Below, piece by piece: positions 4,429-5,484 of a stretch of 5,484 nt of DNA. Source of the stretch: Oligoflexus sp. (GTDB lineage Bacteria; Bdellovibrionota_B; Oligoflexia; Oligoflexales; Oligoflexaceae); assembly GCA_030151925.1 (NCBI GenBank), contig JASLCY010000359.1, forward strand, positions 1 through 5,484. The letters are read 5' to 3'. Position 1 is the stretch's first letter. Each line of letters opens with the position of its first letter. A program made the position numbers and the translations under genes. The notes below the pieces were generated by a model. The model saw only the letters and a program-made list of their open reading frames with translations, was not told the origin of the DNA and did not search any database.

Positions 4429-4968
4429 ATGAGCGCAGAACAAATCTCCAAACGCTACGCCTCCTCTCTGATGCAGCTCACCAAAGGCGACATCGCGCTC
4501 CAAACGAAAATCGACGAGCAACTCTCCGCTATCGTTGATCTTTTGGAGAATAAGGAAATCAAGAAGATCATCGCGAGCCCAGTGGTCAACACCGAGATCG
4601 TGAACGCCGTCTTCGCCAACGTGGGAACTCAGCTCGGCGTGGCCGAGATCTTCAAGCAGTTCCTCAAAGTCTTGGTGGACGCGCGCCGCGTCTCCATCAT
4701 TCCGGAGATCAAGCAGTCCTTCCACACTTCGCTGCTCGAGGCCCAAGGGCTGGTCGAGGCGACCGTGACGTCGGCGGTGACGCTCGACGCCGGTGAGATC
4801 GATCAGATCAAAGCCAAGCTGGAAGCCATGCTCGGCAAGAAAGTGAAGCTTGAGACGAAAGTCGATAAGAGCATACTCGGCGGTTTTGTCGTCAAGATCG
4901 ACAATAGCCAGATTGATATGAGCCTCAAAACTAAACTCGATAATATGACCAAGTTTGCAGTCAGCTAA
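4429..4968 (+). CDS. atpH: F1F0 ATP synthase subunit delta (OSCP)
   Basis: Subunit delta caps the F1 head and connects it to the b/b' stalk. Its 179 residues match the bacterial length of about 177. The N-terminal helical domain opens with the family's RYASSL (9-14; RYAxAL-type). The C-terminal domain carries the typical [23 protein letters not shown] stretch, in which Gly-Gly and Ile-Asp-x-Ser are the conserved points. The ATG at 4429 follows GAAGGG (4415-4420) at 8 bases, inside the end of atpF. Its stop codon overlaps the ribosome-binding site of atpA, so the two are probably translated in step. Confidence 0.96.
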   Translation: MSAEQISKRYASSLMQLTKGDIALQTKIDEQLSAIVDLLENKEIKKIIASPVVNTEIVNAVFANVGTQLGVAEIFKQFLKVLVDARRVSIIPEIKQSFHTSLLEAQGLVEATVTSAVTLDAGEIDQIKAKLEAMLGKKVKLETKVDKSILGGFVVKIDNSQIDMSLKTKLDNMTKFAVS

Positions 4969-4984
4969 GGAGTTCGTGACCACC

Positions 4985-5484
4985 ATGGAAAAGATCCGTG
5001 TCGAAGAAGTCAGTAAAATCATAAGCGAACGCATTAAGAACTTCGACCGCAAGGTTGAACTCGAAGAAACCGGTACCGTCCTCTCCGTGGGTGACGGTAT
5101 TGCTCGCGTCTACGGACTCGACAAGGTGCAATCGGGCGAACTCGTATCGTTTGAAAACGGCGTGCGCGGCGTAGTGTTGAACCTCGAAGAAGGCAACGTC
5201 GGCGTCGCGGTCCTCGGTTCGACCGAAGGCATCAAAGAAGGCGAAACCGTGAAGCGTACTCGCGAGATCAACTCGGTTCCGATCGGGCCCGCTTTGATCG
5301 GCCGCGTCGTGAACGCCCTCGGTGAGCCTATCGACGGCCAGGGCCCGCTCAAAGGTGCCGAACGCGGCATCCTCGAAGTGAAGGCTCCCGGCATTATCAC
5401 CCGTAAGTCGGTGCACGAGCCGCTGCAAACAGGTCTGAAAGCCATCGACGCGATGGTTCCGATCGGCCGCGGCCAGCGCGAGCT
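4985..5484 (+). CDS. atpA: F1F0 ATP synthase subunit alpha (5' part)
   Basis: Alpha forms the F1 hexamer with beta and carries the regulatory, non-catalytic nucleotide sites. The window holds 166 complete codons, about a third of the usual 500 or so. The N-terminal helix segment that meets delta ([14 protein letters not shown], 7-20) is followed by the beta-barrel domain with [16 protein letters not shown] (30-45), [17 protein letters not shown], and [17 protein letters not shown]. The fragment stops at PIGRGQRE, just before the expected Walker A (GDRQTGKT). AAGGAG (4967-4972) overlaps the atpH stop. I chose ATG 4985 (12 bases away), but an in-frame GTG at 4976 would add three residues and lies only 3 bases from the same site. 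atpG, atpD and atpC would be expected further on. Confidence 0.97.
   Translation, partial: MEKIRVEEVSKIISERIKNFDRKVELEETGTVLSVGDGIARVYGLDKVQSGELVSFENGVRGVVLNLEEGNVGVAVLGSTEGIKEGETVKRTREINSVPIGPALIGRVVNALGEPIDGQGPLKGAERGILEVKAPGIITRKSVHEPLQTGLKAIDAMVPIGRGQRE

Overview
The window reads as an origin-proximal chromosomal segment of a bacterium related to the former deltaproteobacteria. A Bdellovibrio-like or other Bdellovibrionota lineage is my best guess, with Myxococcota or Desulfobacterota possible. The guess rests on paired F0 subunits b' and b, and on parA-parB lying directly upstream of atpF'-atpF-atpH-atpA, a neighbourhood known from that part of the tree. No 16S rRNA or other firm taxonomic marker is present. 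All seven genes lie on the + strand. Coding regions are fairly GC-rich, and the long intergenic region is visibly richer in A and T.

Layout. Positions 1-231 hold the 3' end of atpE (F0 ring subunit c). It is followed at once by an intrinsic terminator whose stem is itself a ParB-binding parS site. Positions 290-1068 contain no convincing gene but several inverted repeats. Positions 1069-1365 contain eight parS sites spaced almost constantly (centres 41, 41, 41, 40, 41, 37 and 40 bp apart). A ninth site, the perfect canonical 16-mer, lies at 1462-1477, 68 bp before parA. With the terminator site this makes ten parS sites in about 1.2 kb. Then come parA (1546-2346) and parB (2380-3309), a probable terminator, and the second ATP synthase cluster: atpF' (3463-3897), atpF (3930-4424), atpH (4429-4968) and the 5' end of atpA (4985 to the window edge).

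How the parts work together. ParB should load on the parS array, use CTP to spread as a sliding clamp, and act with the ParA ATPase to segregate the replicated origin. The array is in effect a compact, plasmid-like chromosomal centromere next to its own parAB genes. Two blocks of one enzyme, the F1F0 ATP synthase, flank this centromere. The c-ring gene ends upstream, and the stator and F1 genes (b', b, delta, alpha) start downstream.

The most interesting observations are the helically phased parS array, the parS site that doubles as the atpE terminator stem, and the related spacers that suggest the array grew by duplication. I saw no mobile element, CRISPR array, tRNA or rRNA.
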